DNA from: a virus
Virus record (IMG/VR): IMGVR_UViG_3300003324_000061
Span: 24,669-50,401 of that record
Strand: one strand, 5' to 3'
DNA: 25,733 nt
Program-made: the position numbers and the translations under genes
The notes under the pieces: model-generated
Databases searched by the model: none
What the model was told of the DNA's origin: nothing
What the model saw: the letters and a program-made list of their open reading frames with translations, nothing else
Shown here: positions 16,461-22,900 of the stretch, piece by piece
How the letters are laid out: each line of letters opens with the position of its first letter
Position numbering within the stretch: the stretch's first letter is position 1

Positions 16461-18025
16461 GCCACTCCACCCCAACGATTATGATATTCAAAAGATGCCT
16501 CTGGTTTATTTATTCTATATGGACTGAAGGGCGCTACTGCGAATGAGACGGCAGATGCGAGAGCATCTTTCACGTCATCATGCGAAGGGTTGGCAAACAT
16601 CAGTTCTTCTTCTAAGACTTGACAGTTCCCACCAGGATAGTGGTACATTTGTCTGTTGTTATATTTGGGCTCCAGTGCTGCTAATATTCTTTCTTCTTTA
16701 GCTCCCTGGAACCTAGTTGGTTTAAACTCTACTATAGACAGCCCCAAGCCCAATGGCCTAATGTACGATTCTTTAAGGTCAGTAACGATCGCTTGTTGGG
16801 CTCCTGTGACTTCAGCTCTAAGCTGTCTGAAACCCCACTTCTCGTACAGTTTAAGAATACGTTTGAAATACTCTGAAGGTGCACCGGTCTTAAACCTATC
16901 TATCTCTAAGATGTAAATGTTGTTCTGATGATCCACGCCTATGACTACTATTGCGGTGAAGTCTGACTTCTTTCCGGTAGTAAATGCAAAGTCAACGCTT
17001 GCGAACACATTAAGCCGTTCACCCTTGAAGAACCATCGGCCATCTCTTCGGTATAGATGTCCAGGTTCATAATACTGGAAGGCTTCTCTCTTGAAGATTG
17101 CGTTGTCAACGTCATGTGGATCGTTGTAATATTGGGCTCGGAAATGTAATCGGTTGAGATACTGAGATCGCTTAATCGCCAAGATTTCCTGGTTAAATCC
17201 AAACCATTTTCCATCAGAACCTTGCTGACGTGGCCATAGATACTCTCCAGATCCATCCCCAACAGATTCAACTTGCCGTTCAAAGAGTTCGAAGAGTGTG
17301 TCAGATTCTTGAACGTTTCCGAGTTCATCGTATTTGTTAATCTCCATGGTCAGGAGCTGACCGTATAAGTCGTTAGGATGGTATCTAGTACCAACCACCC
17401 ATTCCTGGGCATTAACTGTTTCGATAGAAGATAAGAGACCGTATTGATCTTTTACCTTTTCTCTTCCGTCTTCTGTGTATGCGTTTCCTTGGACCACCAC
17501 GTCGTCAAGCACGGCAATATCACAGTGCATACCAACAACGTTAGTAGTAAGACCCGCAGTAAAGATCGAGGGGTCACGGATTGACCATTCCTTACGTAGG
17601 GGGTGATCTACAGAGATTTCTCTCTCAGTCCACTTCTCTCTCCTAGCTTCGTCCTTATTGACCATATCTGGCCAATACATTCGATAGCGATCTGAGGTGA
17701 GAATATCCTTAATAAACTTAAGCTGCTTTGTCGCCAGATTCGAGGTGCTTGATATAAAAAGGACACGTAACGTTGGGTCCTTTGTTAGTTCCCAAGCAAC
17801 GCGATATGCAATAAGAGCACTCTTTCCATGATCCCGCGGTAGCAGCAGAAGCTGGTGCGATTTCCGTTCTTTTCTTGCCCACCAATTAATAACCTCTCTG
17901 TGTACTGATCCTAATAATCTTTTTGGGTGTACTAACTTAATAAACTCTTCAAGAGAGGACTCTGCTAGCTTTCTACGTTCTTCTCTTTCAGGTGCTTCCT
18001 TAGGGGGTCGCCCTCTACGCGCCAT
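16457..18025 (-). CDS. terL: Terminase large subunit (DNA-packaging ATPase and nuclease)
   Basis: 522 aa. The Walker A loop is LLPRDHGKSA at residues 61-70 with K68. Walker B is IAVLDDVV with D174/D175. RNase H-like nuclease residues are visible at D345 (ASVDFAF), E405 (RAEVTG) and D483/D484 (SHDDVKDAL), the expected acidic triad. The N terminus is basic (MARRGRPPKE). It should pump DNA into the procapsid through the portal and cut the concatemer. The start overlaps the preceding small membrane-protein gene by 11 nt; the stop overlaps the portal GTG. No terminase small subunit is recognisable next to it. Confidence 0.95.
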   Translation of the reverse strand: MARRGRPPKEAPEREERRKLAESSLEEFIKLVHPKRLLGSVHREVINWWARKERKSHQLLLLPRDHGKSALIAYRVAWELTKDPTLRVLFISSTSNLATKQLKFIKDILTSDRYRMYWPDMVNKDEARREKWTEREISVDHPLRKEWSIRDPSIFTAGLTTNVVGMHCDIAVLDDVVVQGNAYTEDGREKVKDQYGLLSSIETVNAQEWVVGTRYHPNDLYGQLLTMEINKYDELGNVQESDTLFELFERQVESVGDGSGEYLWPRQQGSDGKWFGFNQEILAIKRSQYLNRLHFRAQYYNDPHDVDNAIFKREAFQYYEPGHLYRRDGRWFFKGERLNVFASVDFAFTTGKKSDFTAIVVIGVDHQNNIYILEIDRFKTGAPSEYFKRILKLYEKWGFRQLRAEVTGAQQAIVTDLKESYIRPLGLGLSIVEFKPTRFQGAKEERILAALEPKYNNRQMYHYPGGNCQVLEEELMFANPSHDDVKDALASAVSFAVAPFSPYRINKPEASFEYHNRWGGVA

Positions 18026-18287
18026 TTATAAAACCTTGTCCATGTCTTAGTTCATCAATACGCTTTTCAATCATAGAAATCCTTGTATCTTGAACTGCTA
18101 CTTGAGTTAGGATAGCGCCTAACTGTTTGAAAGCTTCATTTAAAGAACTCTGTGCTTGTTTAAGAAATTCAACATCATGTCTAACTATTCTAACATCACT
18201 TCTAAGTGAGAAATATAACCATACGCCGCCTCCGACGAAGGTTATCATCTGTAATAAATTTCCTATATTTATTGTCCAATCAAACAT
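18015..18287 (-). CDS. Small membrane-anchored coiled-coil protein, possible i-spanin or holin-like
   Basis: 90 aa. One hydrophobic helix at about residues 12-28 (LLQMITFVGGGVWLYFSL) is followed by a heptad-like helix (DVRIVRHDVEFLKQAQSSL) that continues to VQDTRISMIEKRIDELRHGQ. An N-terminal anchor with a coiled coil is the architecture of inner-membrane spanins. T7 carries its Rz gene (18.5) at the same place, just upstream of the terminase gene. I did not find a lipoprotein partner, so spanin is only one option; a membrane factor for packaging or holin is another. The start is separated from the previous stop by one base. Confidence 0.62.
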   Translation of the reverse strand: MFDWTINIGNLLQMITFVGGGVWLYFSLRSDVRIVRHDVEFLKQAQSSLNEAFKQLGAILTQVAVQDTRISMIEKRIDELRHGQGFINGA

Positions 18288-18288
18288 T

Positions 18289-19035
18289 TCACATTCTACG
18301 TCTCCGCCGAACTATGATCTCCGAAAGGACTGGAGTGTCCAGCGTACTTGTTAAAGAAGCATCTCTACCTGTTAAACCAAACGTACCTTTGAGAGCGCTA
18401 AGAAAGATATCGAATAGAGCATTCTTACCTGTTTCTGTAAAGGCCCCCGCCCCGGATGCTTGAGACGGATTTAAACCGGCAGTCTGTCCAGCTAGGGTGA
18501 AGGTACCCTTGTTGCTGGCTTGAGATATCTTGAACAAAATATCTTTGCCGGATAGACTGAAAGTTCCTGTTCCTGCGGTTACGAAACTACCTGTAGACAG
18601 ATTTGCATCTTGTCCATTCAGCAGGAAAGTTCCTTTGGAATCTAGGAAATTTATTCTAAATAGAGCTGCCTGACCTGTTTCTGAATAAGTTGCTTTGACA
18701 GCAGTAACAGAAGGATTCAGACCAGCACTTTGACCTGTTTCTATGAAGGTGCCCTTAGAGGCGACTTCATTGATCTTAAATAAAGCAGATTGACCAGTTT
18801 CAGTGAATGTACCTTTCGAAGATAGTTCACTGATCTTGAATAGAGCGGTTTGTCCTGACTCTGTGAAGGTGCCTTTAGTAGCTACTTCACTAATTCGGAA
18901 CAGCGCTGTTTGTCCACTTTCCGTAAATGTTCCTGCACTTGCTGTAAGCGTGAAGGTTGTCCCTCCAGCTACTTTGCTTAAGAAGAACGATCTACGCTTA
19001 CGCTTCCAGAGTCTAGGGCGGTATATAAACCGCAT
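18289..19035 (-). CDS. Ten-fold 20-residue repeat protein with basic ends, likely virion fibre
   Basis: 248 aa. Residues 35-236 are ten tandem units of 20 residues (one has 22) with the pattern G-T-F-T-x-x-G-Q-x-A-L-F-x-I; the first three are nearly identical. Each unit offers two short beta strands with a Gly turn, so a beta-solenoid or repeated beta-sandwich is likely. Both ends are strongly basic: WKRKRRSFF near the N terminus and VRRRRRM at the very end. There is no signal peptide or membrane helix. Gly-Thr-Phe/Tyr repeats of this kind turn up in phage virion proteins of unknown role. It lies among other small beta-rich genes before the terminase. Function unknown. Confidence 0.72.
   Translation of the reverse strand: MRFIYRPRLWKRKRRSFFLSKVAGGTTFTLTASAGTFTESGQTALFRISEVATKGTFTESGQTALFKISELSSKGTFTETGQSALFKINEVASKGTFIETGQSAGLNPSVTAVKATYSETGQAALFRINFLDSKGTFLLNGQDANLSTGSFVTAGTGTFSLSGKDILFKISQASNKGTFTLAGQTAGLNPSQASGAGAFTETGKNALFDIFLSALKGTFGLTGRDASLTSTLDTPVLSEIIVRRRRRM
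18328..18933 (-). repeat. Coding tandem repeats, ten units of about 60 bp
   Basis: The DNA encodes ten consecutive copies of a 20-residue unit beginning G-T-F. The units differ at many third positions and at several codons, so they are old or diversified; the promoter-proximal three are the most alike (GTFTESGQTALF, GTFTESGQTALF, GTFTETGQSALF). Unit six is longer by two residues. All changes keep the frame, which shows selection on the protein. The copy number could vary between relatives by recombination. Confidence 0.8.
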
Positions 19036-19041
19036 TAGTTA

Positions 19042-19527
19042 TTACTCTTCTTCGATCCAGAACGTGAAGCAGCCTGAATAATCATCCGCGGCTGTAGTCT
19101 GTTGGCGTACAACTAAACCTTCACCTTGCTTTACCTTGGGACAGAAGTTTGCGTCCGGGAACCACATCTCATACGGAGAATTGCGTTCATTCCACGCGAG
19201 TTCCGAAAGGGTCACGGCTGTTCCAGAAGTAGTAGCTACCGTGGTGTTATTACACTCACAAGCAGCACCAGCAGCACTATCTGCAGAATCCATTGGAGCT
19301 GGAGTTACTGAAGAACCACCAGAACCTGAGGTAACTGTGGCGGGGAGACGCATGATTGAAATGCGTAATCCCTCTTCAGCTGCATCTCCAACTTCTGAAG
19401 ATTGAGAGAGGAGTAGTCCGCGTAACTTTACTGGTTTGTCATCTGCGGGAAGAATTTCCAACAGATCAGTATCACCACCTGCAGCAGTAACTGTACCCTG
19501 GAAAGAAACGGTATAAATTCGAGACAT
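19042..19527 (-). CDS. Small beta-rich putative virion protein with four cysteines
   Basis: 161 aa. It begins MSRIYTVSFQGTVTAAGGDT and DLLEILPADDKPVKLRGLLL, and continues SQSSEVGDAAEEGLRISIMR; this start is one I recall from hypothetical proteins of environmental phages. The middle is Ser/Gly-rich and carries the cysteines CEC; others are at FCPKV and SGCF. The C-terminal part is beta-rich (GLVVRQQTTAADDYSGCFTF). A capsid-surface or fibre role is guessed from neighbours. It overlaps its upstream gene by one base. Confidence 0.65.
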   Translation of the reverse strand: MSRIYTVSFQGTVTAAGGDTDLLEILPADDKPVKLRGLLLSQSSEVGDAAEEGLRISIMRLPATVTSGSGGSSVTPAPMDSADSAAGAACECNNTTVATTSGTAVTLSELAWNERNSPYEMWFPDANFCPKVKQGEGLVVRQQTTAADDYSGCFTFWIEEE

Positions 19528-20273
19528 TAAAAATTCCTTGGTATGAATATTCTTTTTCTTTGAAAGACTGGAAAGCTTGTAGCTGCAGCACCTGCTGCTG
19601 GTTTTATAACTACCGCTGCAATTCCACCGTCATCTAAGCCAGTATCTGTGGATGCAGCAACTGTAGTGTTTCCTGTAGGAGAGCCTGTTGCCCACGCACC
19701 ATCTGCACTAAGTTGATGGGTTAGATTGGATAGAAGAGTTAGATTAGACCAACTATTAATTGATCCTTCTCCACTTCCTACGAATGCACCAACCCAAGCT
19801 ACAATTAAGTCACCGCTTTGGGCTGTCAATGTACTTGTCGTGTAAGGAGTGCTTGCACCGGATTGTCCGCCTTTTGCACTACGCACAGGAGAAGCTGTAT
19901 CTAAACCCGTCCAGAAAGTAACTGAAACTAAATAACCTGCATCATAACTGCCACCAGCAGACCAGGACCACTTGAGGGTTTTATTAGCTCCTGTATCTGG
20001 AGAGACCAGATAAAACAGAGGAGCCGCCCAACCAACGGATGGATTACAGGAAGCATTAGTATCTACTAATGTCATTGCTGTATCCACACCACCCTTAGTA
20101 AAGGTGGCAGAGCCTGCTGAATAATGAGTAGCGTTACCGCTATTATTCCAACTCGAGAAACCTGCCAAAACTAGCTGAGCATCAGCAGGAACTGTTATGG
20201 TAGAAGAAACAGTACCGCTTTGCCCGACAGCGGGAGTAAAGTTTTGAATCGAGCCTGTTTGAGTAACGGCCAT
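19527..20273 (-). CDS. Beta-rich protein, likely virion surface component
   Basis: 248 aa, rich in Ser, Thr, Gly, Ala and Trp, with strands such as TVSSTITVPADAQLVLAGFS and QSGDLIVAWVGAFVG and many aromatic residues between them (WSWSAG, SVTFWTGL). This looks like a jelly-roll or Ig-like sandwich. The C terminus is basic (FQRKRIFIPRNF), echoing the basic termini of the repeat protein two genes downstream. The ATG overlaps the previous stop by one base. No family was recognised; a role as decoration or receptor-binding protein is inference. Confidence 0.62.
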   Translation of the reverse strand: MAVTQTGSIQNFTPAVGQSGTVSSTITVPADAQLVLAGFSSWNNSGNATHYSAGSATFTKGGVDTAMTLVDTNASCNPSVGWAAPLFYLVSPDTGANKTLKWSWSAGGSYDAGYLVSVTFWTGLDTASPVRSAKGGQSGASTPYTTSTLTAQSGDLIVAWVGAFVGSGEGSINSWSNLTLLSNLTHQLSADGAWATGSPTGNTTVAASTDTGLDDGGIAAVVIKPAAGAAATSFPVFQRKRIFIPRNF

Positions 20274-20554
20274 TAGCCAACGCGGGCAGTAATGTCCTTA
20301 GCGTCAGAAACCTGGAAGGTGCCTTCCATGGAGCCGACAGCGCCATTGACTAAGTTAAACACAGTCTGACCTGTTCCTGCGGGAAGACCAAATTGGGTTT
20401 CAATATCGGTGAAATTAACACCATCGTTGTTGTGTCGCATGATCTCACGAACCTTTAGGCCCTGAGAGTAAGCTGCATAAACCTTTTCCTTGAAATCAAT
20501 AAGGTCTGCAGCTGCGACAGCGGTACGGGTAACTTTGATAAAATCTCTAGCCAT
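20273..20554 (-). CDS. Small phage structural-type protein, unknown function
   Basis: 93 aa. A helical N-terminal half (DFIKVTRTAVAAADLIDFKE, then KVYAAYSQGLKVREIMRHN) is followed by a short beta-rich half (GQTVFNLVNGAVGSMEGTFQ). The gene has more C-ending codons and higher GC by eye than its direct neighbours, similar to the capsid genes, which may indicate high expression. It is followed by a one-base overlap with the next gene. I recall similar short proteins in phage late regions but no function. Confidence 0.62.
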   Translation of the reverse strand: MARDFIKVTRTAVAAADLIDFKEKVYAAYSQGLKVREIMRHNNDGVNFTDIETQFGLPAGTGQTVFNLVNGAVGSMEGTFQVSDAKDITARVG

Positions 20555-20565
20555 TTGTGTTTACC

Positions 20566-20985
20566 TTATGCAATCGTCAGTACGCCGTTGGTGGCATCGA
20601 AATCGACAGTGAACGTATTAGCATCCGTTAGAGTTAAGTTAGTACCATAATCCCAAAAGCCAATAAGTTCATCGTTCACTGCAGTATCGTTGTACAAGAC
20701 AGCATAACGGAAAGGACCTATGCTTCCACCAGAAGCAGTCCAAGAAACATCAGCTAAGACTAGTTTGTACGTACCTGAAGTCTGTGCAGACGAAGAGGTA
20801 GTTGCTGTAGCTCCACCTGTGGTGTATCCATTAGCACCAGTGATTTGAGTTATGTCGGATAATTGTGTATTAGTTGCAACAGGTGCCGTATTGGTTAGAA
20901 CAACCTTTAAGGTATCAGAACCTAGGTTGTGTACCTTCTCTGCAACAGCCTCTACGAAGGAATTGAATTTTTGAAATGATGCCAT
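20566..20985 (-). CDS. Conserved beta-rich phage protein (FNSFVEAVAEKVHNLGSDTLKV type)
   Basis: 139 aa. The start (FQKFNSFVEAVAEKVHNLGS, then DTLKVVLTNTAPVATNTQL) and the core (GSIGPFRYAVLYNDTA, then ELIGFWDYGTNLTL) match a family I recognise from many tailed phages, always listed as hypothetical or putative structural. The fold is probably a small beta sandwich. It sits in the block of virion-type genes before the terminase, overlaps the upstream coiled-coil gene by one base, and is 11 nt from the next. A head-decoration or tail-accessory role is inference. Confidence 0.7.
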   Translation of the reverse strand: MASFQKFNSFVEAVAEKVHNLGSDTLKVVLTNTAPVATNTQLSDITQITGANGYTTGGATATTSSSAQTSGTYKLVLADVSWTASGGSIGPFRYAVLYNDTAVNDELIGFWDYGTNLTLTDANTFTVDFDATNGVLTIA

Positions 20986-21464
20986 TAGAATTTAGCCTTT
21001 AAACTTGCAATAGAAGCATTGAGTTCTTCTAACTGTTGTTTCTTTGCATTGACCTCTTTGGTTAAAGAAAGGGAAAGGTCCTCTAGATCTTTGTTCTTCT
21101 TCTGATAAGCTTGACGTTCAGCTTCTACTGTAGCTCTTAACTGAGCAGCTTCAGCTTTAGCCTTCTCAAAGATGCTTTGAGCATCTGAGTTAGCCTTAGC
21201 TAACATAGAATCTAATGAGGTTCTCTGAGTCCTCTTGAGATCCTCGTGCTTACCAACAGTGTATTCTAACTGCTGTTGAATAGCCTGTACCTTTTCGTCT
21301 ACGGACTGATACTCAGACTTCTTAGAATCGATTACCTTCTGTAACTCAGAAGCCTGCTTCTTCAGATTATCATAGGACTCGATGTCCTCTGAAAGGGCTA
21401 TTAAACCCTTCAGACGTTGGGCTAACCAACGAACATCTAATAGGGCTTGAGAAATATCAGTCAT
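20985..21464 (-). CDS. Long coiled-coil protein
   Basis: 159 aa, almost wholly helical, with continuous heptads rich in Lys, Glu, Gln, Ala and Leu from about residue 25 to the end (for example ASELQKVIDSKKSEYQSVDE and VEAERQAYQKKNKDLEDL). There is no membrane segment, no helix-turn-helix and no ATPase motif, so it is not an obvious terminase small subunit. Such a rod could be a spacer, a scaffold or a fibre stalk. The start is coupled by a one-base overlap to the previous stop. Function unknown. Confidence 0.62.
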   Translation of the reverse strand: MTDISQALLDVRWLAQRLKGLIALSEDIESYDNLKKQASELQKVIDSKKSEYQSVDEKVQAIQQQLEYTVGKHEDLKRTQRTSLDSMLAKANSDAQSIFEKAKAEAAQLRATVEAERQAYQKKNKDLEDLSLSLTKEVNAKKQQLEELNASIASLKAKF

Positions 21465-21820
21465 TACTTCTGCCCCCTGAAGACCATATTAACATTTACG
21501 TTAGTACCTGTACCGCCAGAACTAATAACACGAACATATCTAGTTAATTCTTCAATCTGTTCTAGTTTAGCAGCGGTAGTCGAAATGGCATTGCCCTGTG
21601 GGTCAGTCAAAGTCTGCCAGTTGGTTCCATCATTAGAACCTTGGACGGTAATGGTTGCTCCACCGAAGGTGCCTTCAATCTGGACGGAGCGATCAGCAGC
21701 AGAAGACATTGCGACGGAAGTACCTGTATCTGCATTACCTATTGCAGTCCAGGTTGCTAGATACACATCGTATACCCCTCCGTCTCCGACTTTGGTAACT
21801 GATGCTGTGATTGTGGCCAT
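21464..21820 (-). CDS. Small conserved beta-sandwich phage protein
   Basis: 118 aa. The central block (ADRSVQIEGTFGGATITVQG, then SNDGTNWQTLTDPQGNAIS) and the end (TRYVRVISSGGTGTNVNVN) are the hallmark of a small beta-sandwich family that is common in phage genomes and has no established role; the SNDGTNW loop is very typical. It is the first sizeable gene of the late operon, with AAGGA about ten bases before the ATG. A decoration or neck/fibre accessory role is inferred from its company. Confidence 0.72.
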   Translation of the reverse strand: MATITASVTKVGDGGVYDVYLATWTAIGNADTGTSVAMSSAADRSVQIEGTFGGATITVQGSNDGTNWQTLTDPQGNAISTTAAKLEQIEELTRYVRVISSGGTGTNVNVNMVFRGQK

Positions 21821-21833
21821 TAATTATTTTTCC

Positions 21834-21890
21834 TTAACAATAACAATTGGGACAAGAACTTGGATTCAAGACTTTCTTTTTAAGATTCAT
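21834..21890 (-). CDS. 18-residue cysteine micro-ORF
   Basis: ATG at 21890 overlaps the TGA of the 40-residue gene by four bases (ATGA). The peptide starts MNLKKKVLNP and ends SSCPNCYC, giving a CPNC knuckle at the C terminus with a third cysteine. A ribosome binding site of its own is poor, so it would depend on coupling. Ending with a CxxC knuckle it could bind a metal only together with another chain. It may be a real micro-protein or a chance ORF in the leader; the cysteine pattern, shared with nearby micro-ORFs, is the main argument in favour. Confidence 0.35.
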   Translation of the reverse strand: MNLKKKVLNPSSCPNCYC

Positions 21891-22009
21891 TTCTTTTTAA
21901 CCTTTGACTTAAAGCCATTTGTAGCGTAATATGCTATAACTTGTTTCTTAGTAAACTTCCTACCAGAAGGAGAAGTATATGTATTCTTACCAGTTTTAGT
22001 AAAAGGCAT
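21887..22009 (-). CDS. Small basic phage protein (SPSGRKFTKKQV type)
   Basis: 40 aa and very basic (12 Lys/Arg). The core YTSPSGRKFTKKQVIAYYAT followed by a lysine-rich tail (KSKVKKK) is a pattern I recall from small proteins near phage structural genes. The ATG overlaps the stop of the 19-residue ORF by one base (TAATG) and the stop overlaps the next micro-ORF. It might bind nucleic acid or act as a small virion component. Conservation of the Ser-Pro-Ser-Gly-Arg core is my reason for calling it real; function unknown. Confidence 0.55.
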   Translation of the reverse strand: MPFTKTGKNTYTSPSGRKFTKKQVIAYYATNGFKSKVKKK

Positions 22010-22068
22010 TAGTTGTTACAACTACATTTCCAGTATGGGTTCTTACAGATAGGACACTTAGTTCTCAT
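22009..22068 (-). CDS. 19-residue zinc-knuckle-like micro-ORF, first ORF of the late transcript
   Basis: The peptide is MRTKCPICKNPYWKCSCNN: CPIC, a short loop, then CSC, enough for a minimal metal-binding knuckle. It begins only about 14 nt after the expected transcription start of the late promoter, with a weak GAG as ribosome binding site, and its stop overlaps the ATG of the basic 40-residue gene. It may be a true micro-protein or a leader ORF whose translation opens the operon mRNA. The pairing of cysteines is unlikely by chance but the ORF is very short. Confidence 0.4.
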   Translation of the reverse strand: MRTKCPICKNPYWKCSCNN

Positions 22069-22088
22069 AGTATGCTCTAAAACTATAT

Positions 22089-22117
22089 ATTATATATTAT
22101 TATATATACCTTGTCAA
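22089..22117 (-). promoter_or_regulatory. Consensus sigma70 promoter of the late operon
   Basis: On the minus strand TTGACA (22117-22112) and TATAAT (22094-22089) are separated by exactly 17 bases, a perfect match to the bacterial housekeeping consensus. The spacer is AT-rich (TATATA repeats). Transcription should begin near 22,082 and run left through the whole structural operon. The -35 box lies inside an 11-bp palindrome (CCTTGACAAGG on this strand, 22109-22119), which could be an operator. Because the promoter is consensus, host RNA polymerase should be enough, and late timing would need a repressor or some other control. Confidence 0.85.
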
Positions 22118-22128
22118 GGATTATTTTA

Positions 22129-22221
22129 ATGAGTGAATGGTATTGTATTAGATGTTGGAAGTGGAATTACAAGAAACCTGTACCTAAAGGGGAGTTTTAC
22201 TGTAAAGATTGTGGAGGGTAG
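22129..22221 (+). CDS. 30-residue zinc-ribbon micro-protein
   Basis: The frame encodes 30 residues beginning MSEWYCIRCWKW and ending EFYCKDCGG, so it has two CxxC knuckles (CIRC and CKDC) about 15 residues apart, the complete ligand set of a minimal zinc ribbon. AAGGA lies eight bases before the ATG; this ribosome binding site overlaps the palindrome at the late -35 box. It reads away from the late operon. Similar in layout to the 38-residue gene downstream (both have W-Y then C-x-R-C), so they may be paralogues. A small nucleic-acid- or polymerase-binding role is possible, not shown. Confidence 0.6.
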   Translation: MSEWYCIRCWKWNYKKPVPKGEFYCKDCGG

Positions 22222-22277
22222 ATCTGATATAGAATGCCCCGTAATCGCCCATAAATGGCCGCTGGTGCGTTTTTATA

Positions 22278-22299
22278 TATACCCCTGTAGGGTGGTATA
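22278..22299. other. Imperfect hairpin between the two micro zinc-ribbon genes
   Basis: TATACC and GGTATA pair as an outer 6-bp stem, with an inner CC/GG pair around a TGTA loop and a two-base bulge. It follows a short T run (GTTTTTATATAT) and precedes a run of six A. It has no U tract on the plus strand, so it is not a standard terminator; on the minus strand a short T run (TTTTTTCTG) lies upstream of it, not downstream. It could be an operator or an mRNA structure in the leader of the 38-residue gene. Confidence 0.35.
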
Positions 22300-22337
22300 G
22301 GTCAGAAAAAAGAAATTCAAGAAATAGGTGAAAATAG

Positions 22338-22454
22338 ATGTTTGAAGCATGGTATTGGTGTTGGAGATGTAATGATGGATTTTGGGCACCTATAGGTCTA
22401 ACTAGCCCAGATTGTCCTATTTGTTTAGATAATGATGAAGTTCAAGAAGAATGA
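22338..22454 (+). CDS. 38-residue zinc-ribbon micro-protein
   Basis: 38 residues beginning MFEAWYWCWRCNDGFW and ending CPICLDNDEVQEE. The CWRC and CPIC knuckles are 14 residues apart, again a complete minimal zinc ribbon, with an unusual number of tryptophans (four) and an acidic tail. AGGTG lies seven bases before the ATG. Same strand and same layout as the 30-residue gene 116 bp upstream. Two independent short frames with matched CxxC pairs, each with a ribosome binding site, argue that both are real genes. Function unknown. Confidence 0.6.
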   Translation: MFEAWYWCWRCNDGFWAPIGLTSPDCPICLDNDEVQEE

Positions 22455-22481
22455 ACAAGTAGAGGAGGAATAATAAAACAT

Positions 22482-22511
22482 ATGAGATATTTTGTAGGAG
22501 CAGGTACTTGA
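22482..22511 (+). other. Nine-codon ORF behind a near-ideal ribosome binding site
   Basis: AGGAGG at 22463-22468 precedes ATG 22482 by 13 bases, a little far, and the frame reads MRYFVGAGT then TGA. A related stretch 35 bp downstream (AGATATTT, then AGGAGCA) would encode VRYFSGA in another frame and continues open for about 30 codons without a good start. It could be a leader peptide, a gene remnant after a small duplication and deletion, or chance. Confidence 0.25.
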
Positions 22512-22677
22512 TTATAGTTAGATATTTCTCAGGAGCACTCGCCTGCGGCTCGCCAGAAGTCAACCCCCCAACCCCCGGTTGTACCCGGTTGTGCCCTAGG
22601 AATCTTTTGCTAGGAAAGCATGCTTATGAATAATATCCTTCTCCAGGAACCGATGACTCGTAGGATTCTATCCCTCT

Positions 22678-22900
22678 CTTAAGTATACTTAGGTATCTTA
22701 TCCTTACTTAAGTATGTTTACATAGTTGACTTAAGGAAATGCATATACTCCTAAGGTAGTAAGTAATACTTAGGATAGGCATATGAATACTATGTGATAT
22801 CCCTTAGGATCATAAGCATACCTTAGGTATATCTTAAGATAAGAATAAATCATAATACATTCAATTACTTAGTATCTTAAGATAATCTTAGGTCCTTAAG
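22678..22900. repeat. Array of thirteen CTTARG-type sites, candidate origin iterons or regulator binding sites
   Basis: Six CTTAAG, five CTTAGG, one CCTAAGG (the reverse form) and one CTTAGT occur in 223 bp, starting at 22678, 22688, 22707, 22730, 22750, 22769, 22803, 22822, 22833, 22868, 22876, 22887 and 22895. Most spacings are 8-11, 19-23 or 34-35 bases, that is, near one, two or three turns of the DNA helix. Two sites together form the palindrome TAAGTATACTTA, and ATCTTAAGAT occurs twice. The stretch is AT-rich and codes for nothing. Dense helically phased repeats are typical of initiator-binding iterons and of arrays for a cooperative regulator. Confidence 0.75.

Noticed and set aside
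22535-22605. tRNA gene or tRNA-derived attachment site in the GC-rich island
   Set aside because: I could not form an acceptor stem or T arm; no GTTCRANNC-type loop is present.
22730-22760. Plus-strand promoter beginning TTGACT in the CTTARG array
   Set aside because: No acceptable -10 box lies 16-18 bases downstream; the nearest TATACT is only 12 bases away.
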